Assembly (NCBI RefSeq): GCF_025244665.1
Contig: NZ_CP104205.1
Span: 1,237,001-1,301,000, forward strand
Length of the DNA: 64,000 bases
DNA from: Maribacter litopenaei
GTDB taxonomy: Bacteria; Bacteroidota; Bacteroidia; Flavobacteriales; Flavobacteriaceae
Reading direction: 5' to 3'
Made by a program: the position numbers and the translations under genes. Below are positions 31,021 through 40,500 of this stretch, in pieces; the stretch's first letter is position 1; each line of letters opens with the position of its first letter. The notes below the pieces were generated by a model, which was not told the DNA's origin, did not search any database, and saw only the letters and a list, made by a program, of their open reading frames with translations.

Positions 31021-32518
31021 TTAAATGTAAGATTGTTGGTTGGGATTCCCTACCATTTCGATCCAAAAAGTAACGGCAAAATGATTCCCTGTTAAGATCG
31101 ATTTTGGGATTTGGATCTGATTTGTTTCTGTGTTTACGAAAATCTTATCCACAATTTTTTTGCTTTGTAGATTCGATGTATATTTTTTTCCCGATTTATA
31201 TACAAGTACATATCTGATTGCATCGTTGTGCGCTAAAGTCAAGGTCACATAATCATCCGATTGTATTTTGCCAATAATGTCGATGTTTTTCAGAATTTGC
31301 TTTTGTCCGTCGCTAATTTCAGGTGTCAAGGCCGGCCATTTGTAATACTTTCTTCGCAAATAGGAAACCACGTCCGGGTTATTTTCCATTAGGGATTTTG
31401 CACTGAAAATGATGTTTCCGGATACCTCCGGGGTCTGCCTCGCCAGTTTAAATTGGTTGGGCAATTCTTTCTTTTTTTCCAGGATTGATCGCTATTGTTT
31501 CGAACCTTGTAAGCCCCGTTTCCAATATAAATATTGCTATTACTACTGTTATTTGACCACCATTCTACTAGTGTTCGATGAGATGCCACCGGCATATCTG
31601 GACTCCAATAAATTTGGGGAGCAATGTAATCAAGCCAACCCTTTTCCATCCATAATAGTGGGTCTGCATATAGGTTTTCATAAGTGGTTTGTCCTGCTTG
31701 GGTATCAGAACCCCTCGGATCAGTGGACTTATTTTTCCACACACCAAATGGGCTAACTCCAAATTGTACCCACGGCTTATGCTCTTTAATGGTTTGGTAA
31801 CTTTTTTTAATAAGACTGTCAACATTGCTTCTTCTCCAGTCGGCTAAGGTTTGTTGGGGTTGTGAGCAGTTGTAATAGGTGATACTATCGTTAAAGACTT
31901 CATCTTTGATAGTGTAGGGGTAAAAGTAGTCATCATAGTGAACACCATCAATATTATAGGAAATCGTAAGTTCCTTTACCATTGAGATCAATTTTTTTGA
32001 ACTTGGGGATTTCCTGGATCATAGTAATATTTATTACCATATTTGACCATCCAGTCGGGATTCATGATATAATCATGGGTAGGACTTAGGATATCGGTAT
32101 TTAAATCGAACGTAGCTCTATAAGGGTTTAACCAGGCGTGGAATTCCAAACCACGAACATGTGCTTGATGTATCATCCATTGCAATGGGTCTTCTCCCCA
32201 CTTTGTGTTTTCCCCTTCCTTACCTGTTAAGAATCTTGACCAGGGTGCATATTCCGAATCATAAAAAGCATCTCCGGCCGCTCGTATTTGTACGATGACG
32301 GCGTTGTAGTTCAATTTTTGATAAAAATCTAAAATCTTAAGGTAGTCTTCCTTTTGTTTTTCTACGGAATCCAATCCATTTTTGGGCCAATCAATATTGA
32401 CAACGGTAGCTATCCAAACACCACGAAATTCCTTTTTTGGTTGTGGAATATTGGTAGTAAAGACTCCGCAGGAACTAACGATGGTCGCAATTAGAATTAT
32501 GAACAGCTTTTTGGGCAT
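31021..32518 (-). CDS. GHL10-type (family 10-like) glycoside hydrolase lipoprotein (two frame breaks)
   Basis: Lipobox IVSSCGVF, then the GHL10/DUF187 core: KEFRGVWIATVVNIDWPKNG, YNAVIVQIRAAGDAFYDS, EFHAWLNPYRA, YNIDGVHYDDYFYPY, GVSPFGVW, WLDYIAPQIYW. A C-terminal beta domain follows. The E. coli relative DigH cleaves denuded peptidoglycan glycans, and this genomic setting (anmK, nagZ, AmpG-like, nagB, murQ) points the same way. Breaks: an A-run near 31990 (seven, eight needed) and an A-run near 31473; neither is at CCGGA. Located 15 bp upstream of the MFS start. Confidence 0.83.
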
Positions 32519-32525
32519 GGGAGAA

Positions 32526-32563
32526 ATAAAAAGAGCCTATTACATCGAAAATAGGCCCTTTTT
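32526..32563 (-). terminator. Intrinsic terminator between nagB and GHL10
   Basis: On the minus strand AAGGGCCTATT, loop, AATAGGCTCTT followed by TTT; one internal mismatch. Likely gives partial termination, since the next gene starts 10 bases beyond in the same direction. Confidence 0.65.
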
Positions 32564-32571
32564 TAAGAGTT

Positions 32572-34496
32572 TTAAAATTTATGTCTCACAAAAGCTTCCA
32601 TGGCAGCATATGAAGACATTCCCAAGGCTTTGTATTTGTTCGCAGTGTCCCTGTTTCGTTCCTCGGCGCGCATCCAAAATTCTCTCGGCGTCATCCCCTT
32701 GGAACATGACCCCATCCTTTTGGGATTGATGGCAAAAAATGGCATTTCGCTTTTTAAGGACTTGTCCCGGACTCATGGGTACACACATTTCTATCTCATT
32801 GATATCCCATTCGTGCCAAGCACCTCTGTATAACCATAACCAACAGTCTTTTATGAAAGGTTCCGGTTTTAATCGTTTTAGAGCCTCCGAACGGCATCCA
32901 AACATACCTTGTGGGTTCCGTGGGGGTCTGCCAAGTCTCCGGCGGCATATATTTGATGCGGCTTTATTTGTTTAATAATATCCATCATCAAAGCAATATC
33001 CTCTTCGGAAAGATTGTTCTTTTTTATGGTTCCCGTCTCATAGAATGGCAGATCCAAGAAATGAACATTGGCATCTTTCAGGCCCATATATCTCGGTAGC
33101 TGCATAGGACTCCGATCGCCTAATATTTCCCTTCAGTTTTCTTAATTCGGGAGAGTCAACCTGGCTTTCACTTTTTTTGTTGATGGAGTTTATAATTTCC
33201 TGAACTTTTTCGGAAGGGTTCAAGTTCATGGCAATCTCTGCAAATTTACGGGCGTCCGTATCGGAGACCGCTATATTTCCGAAGTTTGATACACTATGTG
33301 GACTTCATGACCCTGTTCTACTAATCTATCGAAAGTTCCTCCCATTGAAATTACGTCATCATCCGGATGTGGACTAAAAATGATGACACGTTTTTTAATG
33401 GGTTCGGCCCTTTCCGGTCTGTACGTGTCATCGGCATTCGGTTTACCTCCTGGCCATCCCGTAATGGTATGTTGTAGTTTGTTGAAAATTTGAATATTTA
33501 GGTCGTATGAATCCTCGTTGGAAAGAAGATCTGCCATGCCATTGTCGTTATAGTCCTTATCTGTGAGACTTAAAACGGTCTTACCGGTCTCTTCGCAAAG
33601 CCGGATGATGGCCTTGGCCTTAAGCTCTTCAGTCCATTCACACGCATCAACAAGCCATGGTGTTTTATTTTTTGTTAGTTCCGATGCCGCCCCGGTATCC
33701 AATATAAAGGTGCAATTGGAATGATTTTGCAAGTAAGTTGCAGGTACATGGGATGAAATTTCACCCTCAATGGTTTTCTTGATAATTTCCGCTTTGTTTT
33801 CACCCCAACCCAAAAGAACGATTCTTTTTGCTTTGCGAACAGTTGCGATACCCATGGTGATGGCCTTTCTCGGTACATTGGCAATTCCAAGGAAAGAAGG
33901 TGCAGCATCCACCCTGGTAATATGGTCCAAGGTTATGACCCTGGTTCCCGAATTGTAATGGGAGCCAGGTTCGTTGAACCCAATATGTCCAGTTCTACCA
34001 ATACCCAGTAACTGAAAATCAAGTCCGCCGTATTCTTTAATTTTTCTCTCGTAATCCAAACAATAGGCTACTGTATCTTCAGAAGGTACCATTCCATCTG
34101 GTATATGCACGTTTTCAGGGTCGATGTCAATATGATTGAATAGATGCTCGTGCATAAAGTAATGGTAACTTTGAATATTGCTTTTTTCCATGGGCAAATA
34201 TTCGTCAAGGTTAAAGGTTACCACATTCTGAAAGCTAAGTCCTTCTTCCTTATGCATTCTCACGAGCTCCTCATATACTCGAATAGGAGAGGAGCCTGTG
34301 GCGAGCCCCAAAACACATGTTCTGTTCTGACTTTGTTTTTTTCTGATGAGGTCGCAATCTCCTCCGCTACACGAATTGAGGCTTCGTTGGAATCAGAAAA
34401 AATCACATTGTGGATTTTTTCAAAGCGGGTTTCCTCAAACTGTCCAATAGGTTGATGGCTGATGTCCCTCTTTTTTTTGACCATTATGGTTTTCAT
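32572..34496 (-). CDS. nagB: Glucosamine-6-phosphate deaminase fused to a PIG-L/LmbE deacetylase domain (multiple frame breaks)
   Basis: N-terminal NagB: VLGLATGSSPIRVYEEL, TFNLDEYLP (catalytic Asp), GIGRTGHIGFNEPGS, SSHVPATYLQNH. C-terminal PIG-L domain from about residue 390: IIFSPHPDDDVISMGGTF (zinc His/Asp) and DPHGTHKVCLDA (zinc His), ending FVRHKF. Breaks: A-run near 34335, then 33277-33283, 33090-33096, 32885-32890 and 32681-32688, the last four all at CCGGA/TCCGG. NagB converts GlcN-6P to fructose-6P plus ammonia. The fused zinc domain may deacetylate GlcNAc-6P first; no nagA is present in the window (inference). First gene of the recycling operon. Confidence 0.88.
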
Positions 34497-34527
34497 ATAA
34501 TGTTGAAGTTTGATATTTTAATCCATG

Positions 34528-34535
34528 CAAAGATA
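34528..34535 (-). promoter_or_regulatory. Candidate -7 element for the nagB operon
   Basis: Minus strand TATCTTTG, 31 bases before the nagB ATG. No TTG at the right spacing; the -33 region is instead occupied by the direct repeats, fitting a regulated promoter. Confidence 0.55.
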
Positions 34536-34553
34536 GGCAATAAATTTATATTT

Positions 34554-34593
34554 TGCTGTTTTTTGCAATATTTAAATGCTGTTTTTTGCAATA
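34554..34593. promoter_or_regulatory. Tandem 17-bp direct repeat, candidate DeoR operator
   Basis: TGCTGTTTTTTGCAATA occurs perfectly at 34554-34570 and 34577-34593, 23 bp apart start to start (about two helical turns). It sits in the divergent nagB/deoR intergenic region, upstream of both candidate promoters. A related TGCAA..GCAATA stretch follows at 34526-34542. Confidence 0.65.
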
Positions 34594-34656
34594 ATTAATA
34601 TTAATTTAATATTTGAAGTGTTATAACTGAATAAAACGGCATGTACAATTTTTAAT

Positions 34657-34664
34657 TATATTTG
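34657..34664 (+). promoter_or_regulatory. Candidate -7 element for deoR-murQ
   Basis: TATATTTG, 27 bases before ATG 34692. No clear -33 TTG. Confidence 0.45.
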
Positions 34665-34691
34665 CCTGATTATCCATATGTATTAGTTAAT

Positions 34692-35441
34692 ATGTTAAAG
34701 GAAGAACGTCAACAAATACTCTTGAATGAAGTAGAGCTGCACAATAGAATTCTATTGACCGATATTGCGGAAAGCTTGGATGTGTCCATTGACACTATTC
34801 GTAGGGATGTAAAGGAACTGGATGCGGAGAACAAACTTAAGAAGGTTCATGGGGGAGCTATTTCTTTAGGATTTACCAATAGTAATAGCCGGAATACGAA
34901 CATTTATGCGTTAGATGAAAAAGTTGTTATAGCCCAAAAAGCGGTAACCTTACTTAAGGACGGTGCGGTCATTTTTATAGACGGAGGTACTACATGTTTG
35001 GAACTGGTGCGTTTGATTCCTGATAATTTAAAGCTTACCTGTTTTACCATTAGTTTGCCTGTTGCTATGGAATTATCGCATAAACCTAATGTTACTGTAA
35101 TCTCCATTGGGGGTCAAATTTCCAAGGAAGCCCAAATATCAATTGGTGCAAATGCCATTCATAATCTATCTGAAATAAGGGTGGACTATAGTTTTATAGG
35201 TACAGGATATGTCGATGCTGTTTATGGACTTACCGAGTTTGATTGGGATATCGTACAAGTTAAAAAAGCGGTCATAAAAGCAGCTAAAAAAACGGTTTTA
35301 TTATCCATTTCGGAAAAGCTAAATTCGCAGCATCGTTATAAAACCTGCGATATAAATACCATAAATACCATGATTACGGAATTGGATCCGTCTGATCGCA
35401 TGTTAGAGGTCTTTAGAAATCATGATATAAGAATCTTATAA
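34692..35441 (+). CDS. DeoR/GlpR-family transcriptional regulator
   Basis: 249 residues from ATG 34692. Winged helix at the N-terminus (LTDIAESLDVSIDTIRRDVKELD, KKVHGGAI) and a C-terminal sugar-phosphate sensor (IFIDGGTTCLELVRLIP, VISIGGQISKE). Such regulators release DNA on binding a phosphorylated sugar; GlcNAc-6P, MurNAc-6P or GlcN-6P are the obvious candidates here. Co-transcribed with murQ (7 bp gap) and divergent from the nagB operon, which carries the repeat operator. Frame intact. Confidence 0.9.
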   Translation: MLKEERQQILLNEVELHNRILLTDIAESLDVSIDTIRRDVKELDAENKLKKVHGGAISLGFTNSNSRNTNIYALDEKVVIAQKAVTLLKDGAVIFIDGGTTCLELVRLIPDNLKLTCFTISLPVAMELSHKPNVTVISIGGQISKEAQISIGANAIHNLSEIRVDYSFIGTGYVDAVYGLTEFDWDIVQVKKAVIKAAKKTVLLSISEKLNSQHRYKTCDINTINTMITELDPSDRMLEVFRNHDIRIL

Positions 35442-35448
35442 AAGCTTT

Positions 35449-36258
35449 ATGGAATACAAAAAAATAACTGAAACCCCTTCAAATCACGATAATTTGGAGC
35501 AGTTGGATACTATTTCCATCCTTCAGAAAATGAATGAAGAGGATAAGAAAGTGGCCGATGCCGTCACTTTAGTAATTCCACAAATAACCCAATTGGTAGA
35601 CGCCCTTGCGGAGCGCTTTGACAAAGGGGGACGATTATTTTACATTGGAGCAGGAACAAGCGGTAGACTAGGAATTCCGGATGCATCGGAAATACCTCCA
35701 ACTTTTGGCATGCCCCACGAACGAGTTATTGGCCTAATCGCCGGGGGTGATAGGGCCATTAGAAAGGCTGTCGAGAATGCGGAAGATGATACGCAACAAG
35801 CGTGGTTGGACCTTAAGGAACATGGAATAAACGAGTTGGATGTAGTGGTGGGCATAGCCGCTTCGGGAACGACACCTTACGTTATCGGGGGGCTAAAATC
35901 AGCCCAAGAACATCATATACTAACGGCCTGTATTACAAATAATCCAAACTCGCCCATTACCAAAGTTTCAGATATACCAGTAGAGGTAAATGTTGGGCCG
36001 GAATTTGTTACTGGTAGTACTCGAATGAAAAGTGGTACCTCACAAAAATTGGTATTGAATATGATATCTACAGCTCTGATGATAAAAATAGGTAGAGTAA
36101 AAGGCAATAAAATGGTAAATATGCAACTTACCAACCATAAATTGGTAGATCGGGGTACTAGATATATTGTGGAAGGCCTTGGTGTAAGTTATGGCCGGGC
36201 TGAGGAATTATTAAAAAAGCATGGCTCCGTTAAAAAGGCATTGGAAGCCGGGATTTAA
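35449..36258 (+). CDS. murQ: N-acetylmuramic acid 6-phosphate etherase
   Basis: 269 residues. SIS-domain motifs FYIGAGTSGRLGIPDASEIPPTFG (phosphate binding and catalytic Glu), VVVGIAASGTTPYVIGGL and GSTRMKSGTSQKLVLNMIST. Cleaves the lactyl ether of MurNAc-6P to GlcNAc-6P and D-lactate. With anmK it completes the recycling route. Slightly shorter than E. coli MurQ (about 298). Frame intact. Confidence 0.95.
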   Translation: MEYKKITETPSNHDNLEQLDTISILQKMNEEDKKVADAVTLVIPQITQLVDALAERFDKGGRLFYIGAGTSGRLGIPDASEIPPTFGMPHERVIGLIAGGDRAIRKAVENAEDDTQQAWLDLKEHGINELDVVVGIAASGTTPYVIGGLKSAQEHHILTACITNNPNSPITKVSDIPVEVNVGPEFVTGSTRMKSGTSQKLVLNMISTALMIKIGRVKGNKMVNMQLTNHKLVDRGTRYIVEGLGVSYGRAEELLKKHGSVKKALEAGI

Positions 36259-36268
36259 CCCAAAGATT

Positions 36269-37392
36269 TTAGTTTTTAGGAATGAGTTTATAAATTCCTT
36301 TTCCCTCTACGCCTACATAAATAAAACCATCTCGGTCCTTGTTCTATGGATCGCACACGGCCCATTCCCTCCAAGAGCTTTTCCCTTCCGGTAACCTTGG
36401 AACCGTTTAACTCCAGGCGTTCTAAATATTGAAACGCAAGTGAACCTACCAATACGCTTCCTTTCCATCCTTGGTACTTGTCCGTTGTAACAAAAACCAT
36501 TCCGCTTGGCGCAATGGATGGCACCCAATAATGGATGGGTTGCTGCATGCCCTCCATTTTCGTTTTATCGGTTATGGGTGTTCCGCTATAATTAATGCCA
36601 TAGGTTATCACTGGCCACCCGTAATTGGCCCCTTTCTTAACAATGTTAATTTCATCACCGCCTCGTGCATCGTGCTCGTTGTCCCATATAACCCCAGTAT
36701 CTCGGATGAACGGCAAGGCCTTGAGGATTTCTGTGTCCATAACTATAAATAGCTGTTTTGGCACCACTTTTTCCAACAAAAGGGTTGTCACTGGGTACAC
36801 TTCCATCATCGTTTAATCTATAAATTTTACCCCCGTCCCTGGTTATGTCCTGCGGATTTACATCCCTTTCGCCCCTTTCCCCGATGGAGAAAAATAAATA
36901 TCCATTTTTATCAAATACGATTCTAGACCCAAAATGCTGACCTTTTGTAGTATTGGGAACGGCCTTATAAAGCACTTCATTTTGTACCAATTTATCTCCT
37001 TGTAACTTCGCACGCATAATAGCCGTATTGCCACCTTTGCTATCACCTTCGGGAGAGGAATAGGACATATAAATCCATCCATTTTTTTCATACTCTGGAT
37101 GCAGTTCAATATCCAATAACCCACCTTGACCGCGTTGGTATATCTTGGGGGCATTACTAATTTTTGTCTTTTTTCCCTGAAAAAAATGGATTAAATCACC
37201 GTTTTTTTCGGTAATCAGCATACTCCCATCGGGAAGGAAGGTAAAGCCCCATGGAATCTGTAGGTCATCGACGAACAGCTCTGCCTCAAATGGAGTGCTT
37301 TCCGGCGTAGAAACCTTATTTTCAGGATTTTGTGCACAAGAAAAATTTAGTAATACAACGAAAAAACAAAAGAATAATACACTTTTTTTCAT
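36269..37392 (-). CDS. PQQ-dependent sugar (aldose/sorbosone) dehydrogenase, lipoprotein (two frame breaks)
   Basis: Lipobox LLNFSCAQ, then a six-bladed propeller: IPWGFTFLPDGSMLITEK, QGGLLDIELHPEYEKNGWIYMSYS in segments, HFGSRIVFDKNGYLFFSIGERG, YSYGHRNPQGLAVHP, WDNEHDARGGDEINIV, GANYGWP. These match soluble glucose/sorbosone dehydrogenases. Breaks at 36699-36706 (restores HPDTGVIWDNEHD) and 36329-36336 (restores EQGPDGFIYVGVEGKG), both CCGGA read as CCGAGA. Periplasmic or membrane-attached sugar oxidation. Convergent with murQ, ten bases apart. Confidence 0.87.
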
Positions 37393-37529
37393 GTTGGAAC
37401 GTTAGAAATATATTATTGAGTGAAGATAGATTTTTTAAAATAATACTGAGAATATAAGCAAAAATAATTACACCAGGGAACGATATTGATCCCCAATCAA
37501 TATCCTTCTTTCCAAACACTACTTAACCT
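37393..37529. other. Divergent spacer between the sugar dehydrogenase and the SprB-like gene
   Basis: AT-rich, shared upstream region of two divergent genes. I see no clear TTG/TAnnTTTG pair and no palindrome. Confidence 0.4.
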
Positions 37530-40500
37530 ATGCATCCATCACAACAGCGTAAATCGCTGTATGTACTTCTGCTGATTTTCTTTTCAGTGGTTGGCTCTAC
37601 GGCACTTGCGGATTCTAGCATTACCAAGATTTTTAGTGAGGTAACCCTTGCAGTGGAAAGGGTAGTCGAAAAAACGGTTTCCCGGAAAAAGACAGAAACT
37701 TTATCCGAGTCCAAAAATTCAATATCCACAAATTTAAAATCCCAATCCACTAAGGCGATGGCGCCGATGTTTGCAACCATTATCCAAGGAGCAGACGAAG
37801 AGGTTGGTTGTAGTACCAATGGATTTACGGTTGCCCGTTTTAATCTATGTGGTAACAGCGATGATAGAATTATTAGTTTATCGGGTGATCCATTTTCCTC
37901 GGTCTCATGGCAGATTTTGGGAGGGTCATGTTCCCCGGATATCAATAATGATTGCCCTAATACGGGATCCTGTTATTCACAAGTAGGCACAGGGCAAACA
38001 TTCAGTTTGGATGCTAGTACGGTCCCTGCAACCGTAGGTGCCGAGTATAGGGTAGTTGCAGATGGACAAATATATTATTTCAAGGTTAAAAAAAGTACCA
38101 TTAGTCAAACCTATGTAAAAGAGGACTATATATGTGATGTTCCAGGTCGGATTCAAATAACAAATTTGTCCAGTGCTTATGAATTCAGTATCGACAGTGG
38201 TAGTGGATTTGATCCATGGCAAGGTGCTATTTTTTCTAATTTGTCTCCAGGAACTTACATCGTAAAGGCTAGATTAAGAAATATTCCAAATACCTGTGAA
38301 TATCCTTATGAACCTATTGAAATTGTGGAAAGGTCATTAGACTTATCCGTAAACTTTACAGATATTAACTGTGCAGGGGAAACCGGTACCATAACCGTGA
38401 CACCTACTCCAGGACTTGGTCCCTACAAATATACCTTGTTGAACAGTATTGGGGTAGCACAGGAGTTTACGGCTTTTATTCCTGATGAAACATATACATT
38501 CTCTGCTGTAGGTTCAGGCACCTATATTGCACAAGTGGAAACACAGCAGTGTACGGGAGATCCCTTAAATGGAATAAATCCGCCAAGGATAGATGTGGAT
38601 ACCTTTGGAAACCCCATTACCATTGGTTCGCGAATAAATCCGTTGGACGCTTCTACCGAAGTAAATACAAGCTTTGGATGTTCAAACATTTCAAGTGTGG
38701 ATATAACGGTAAATACATCCGGAGGGTCTGCACCTTATACATTTACTGTCAACGGCGATCCTGCACAACCTTCTTATGGAAACCCGTCTACGGATACGGG
38801 TACTACTACATATACGGTAACATCGCCAGGAACGTATGATTTTATTATTACGGATAGCAATGGCTGTGTCATAACGGCATCATCCAACGTAGAGGACCTT
38901 CTTCCTCCTGATATAACAGCTACTGGTATTGATGGAACCTGTAGTAATGGTGGTGCCAAAATTAATTTCACAGTTAACGATGCAAGAGGGTATAACCTTT
39001 CTTATCGGGTAAATTCCGGTGATCCGTGGGTAACTGCACCGCAGATTTCAGTACCGGCAGGAACCTATAATGCCATAGAGGTAAGATATCAGCAAGGTGG
39101 ATTTGAGTGTACCATTACGTTGCCCCCAGTTACCGTGACCACGGTGGGGAATATCAATGGTTCGGCAACTAAGGTTTCCGATGTAACTTGTGATGGAAGT
39201 GGAGGTACCAATGGAGGGCAGATAGATTTTGTGGACCTTTTTCAGGAGGTTCCGGAAGCGGTTATGAATTCAGTATTGATGGTGTAAACTTTACGTCAAT
39301 TACTTCATATGCCAATTTATCTGCAGGAACATATACACCCATAATTAGGGATGGCGGTGGTTGCCGTTTGGAACTGACTCCCATAGATATCTTGGATGTA
39401 GATCCACCAACGGATCTGGACTTTGCGCAAAGTAATATTAGCTGTGCTGCCGGTACTTCGGATGTTACTTTGACTCCGACCTCTAATGCTCCCATCGTTA
39501 ACTATTCGGTCATAAGCCCTGTTTCCATTGATAATGGAAGCAATGCCACATTTGTAGGTTTGAGTACTTCAACATCCTACATATTTCAGATTACTGATGC
39601 CAACAATTGTACATATACTGAAGGATTTAGTCCGGCGGTAATCAGTTCCATTAGGGCGCGAGTGAAATCAGGAGGGGATTTAAGAGTATGTAGTGGTGCT
39701 ACCGATGGCACGGGTACATTTATTATCGATGGTTTTGCCAATAATTATACTTACGAGATAAATGGAGGACTTTACTCAGGTGGACCACAAAATGACGCCG
39801 AAGTGGCTTTGCCGCTTTCGGGAATCGGAACCTATACCATTACTGTAACCGATGCAGATACCGGTTGTACCGATACCGCTTCCTTCGATATTGTTGATGC
39901 ACCAGCTTTGGACATAAGCGGTAGTACCGTAACCCCAATGAGCTGTGCCAATGGAAATGTGGGAGGTGTGCGTGCCAATTTCACTGGTGGTTGGGGAGGT
40001 AATAGATATACGTTAACGACACCATCGGGTACAATAGGTCCAAAATCGGAAGGACTTTTAGTAACCTTACTTTGCCGGGAACATATACATTAACGGCAGA
40101 AGATGCTGAAGGTTGTACAGATACTTTTACGTTTGATCTTACACCTATTGACGCTCCGACTTTAAGTTTGGACAACGCGGCATCCGATTTTTGTTATGTT
40201 CCAGGAACCGGAGCAACCGCCGTGGTGACTTCCGCTGCTGGTACAGCTGCATTGGGAACCCATGAATATCGGATTAATGGAGGCTCATTGCAACCTACAG
40301 GGACCTTCAATGGTCTTACTCCCGGTAATTATACAATTGAAGTAGTGGATGGCAATAACTGTAGTGATTCCATCGTAATTACTATAGAACAACAGTTAAG
40401 AGTAAATACTGCAGTTGTCACCGAAATACCCTGTGGTGGCTCACCCGGTCAGATTAGAGTAGACGTTACAGGAGGATATGCTTCAGGAACTGGATTGTAC

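Noticed and set aside
36471-36816. + strand open frames within the sugar dehydrogenase
   Set aside because: Antisense shadows of a propeller protein with clear motifs.
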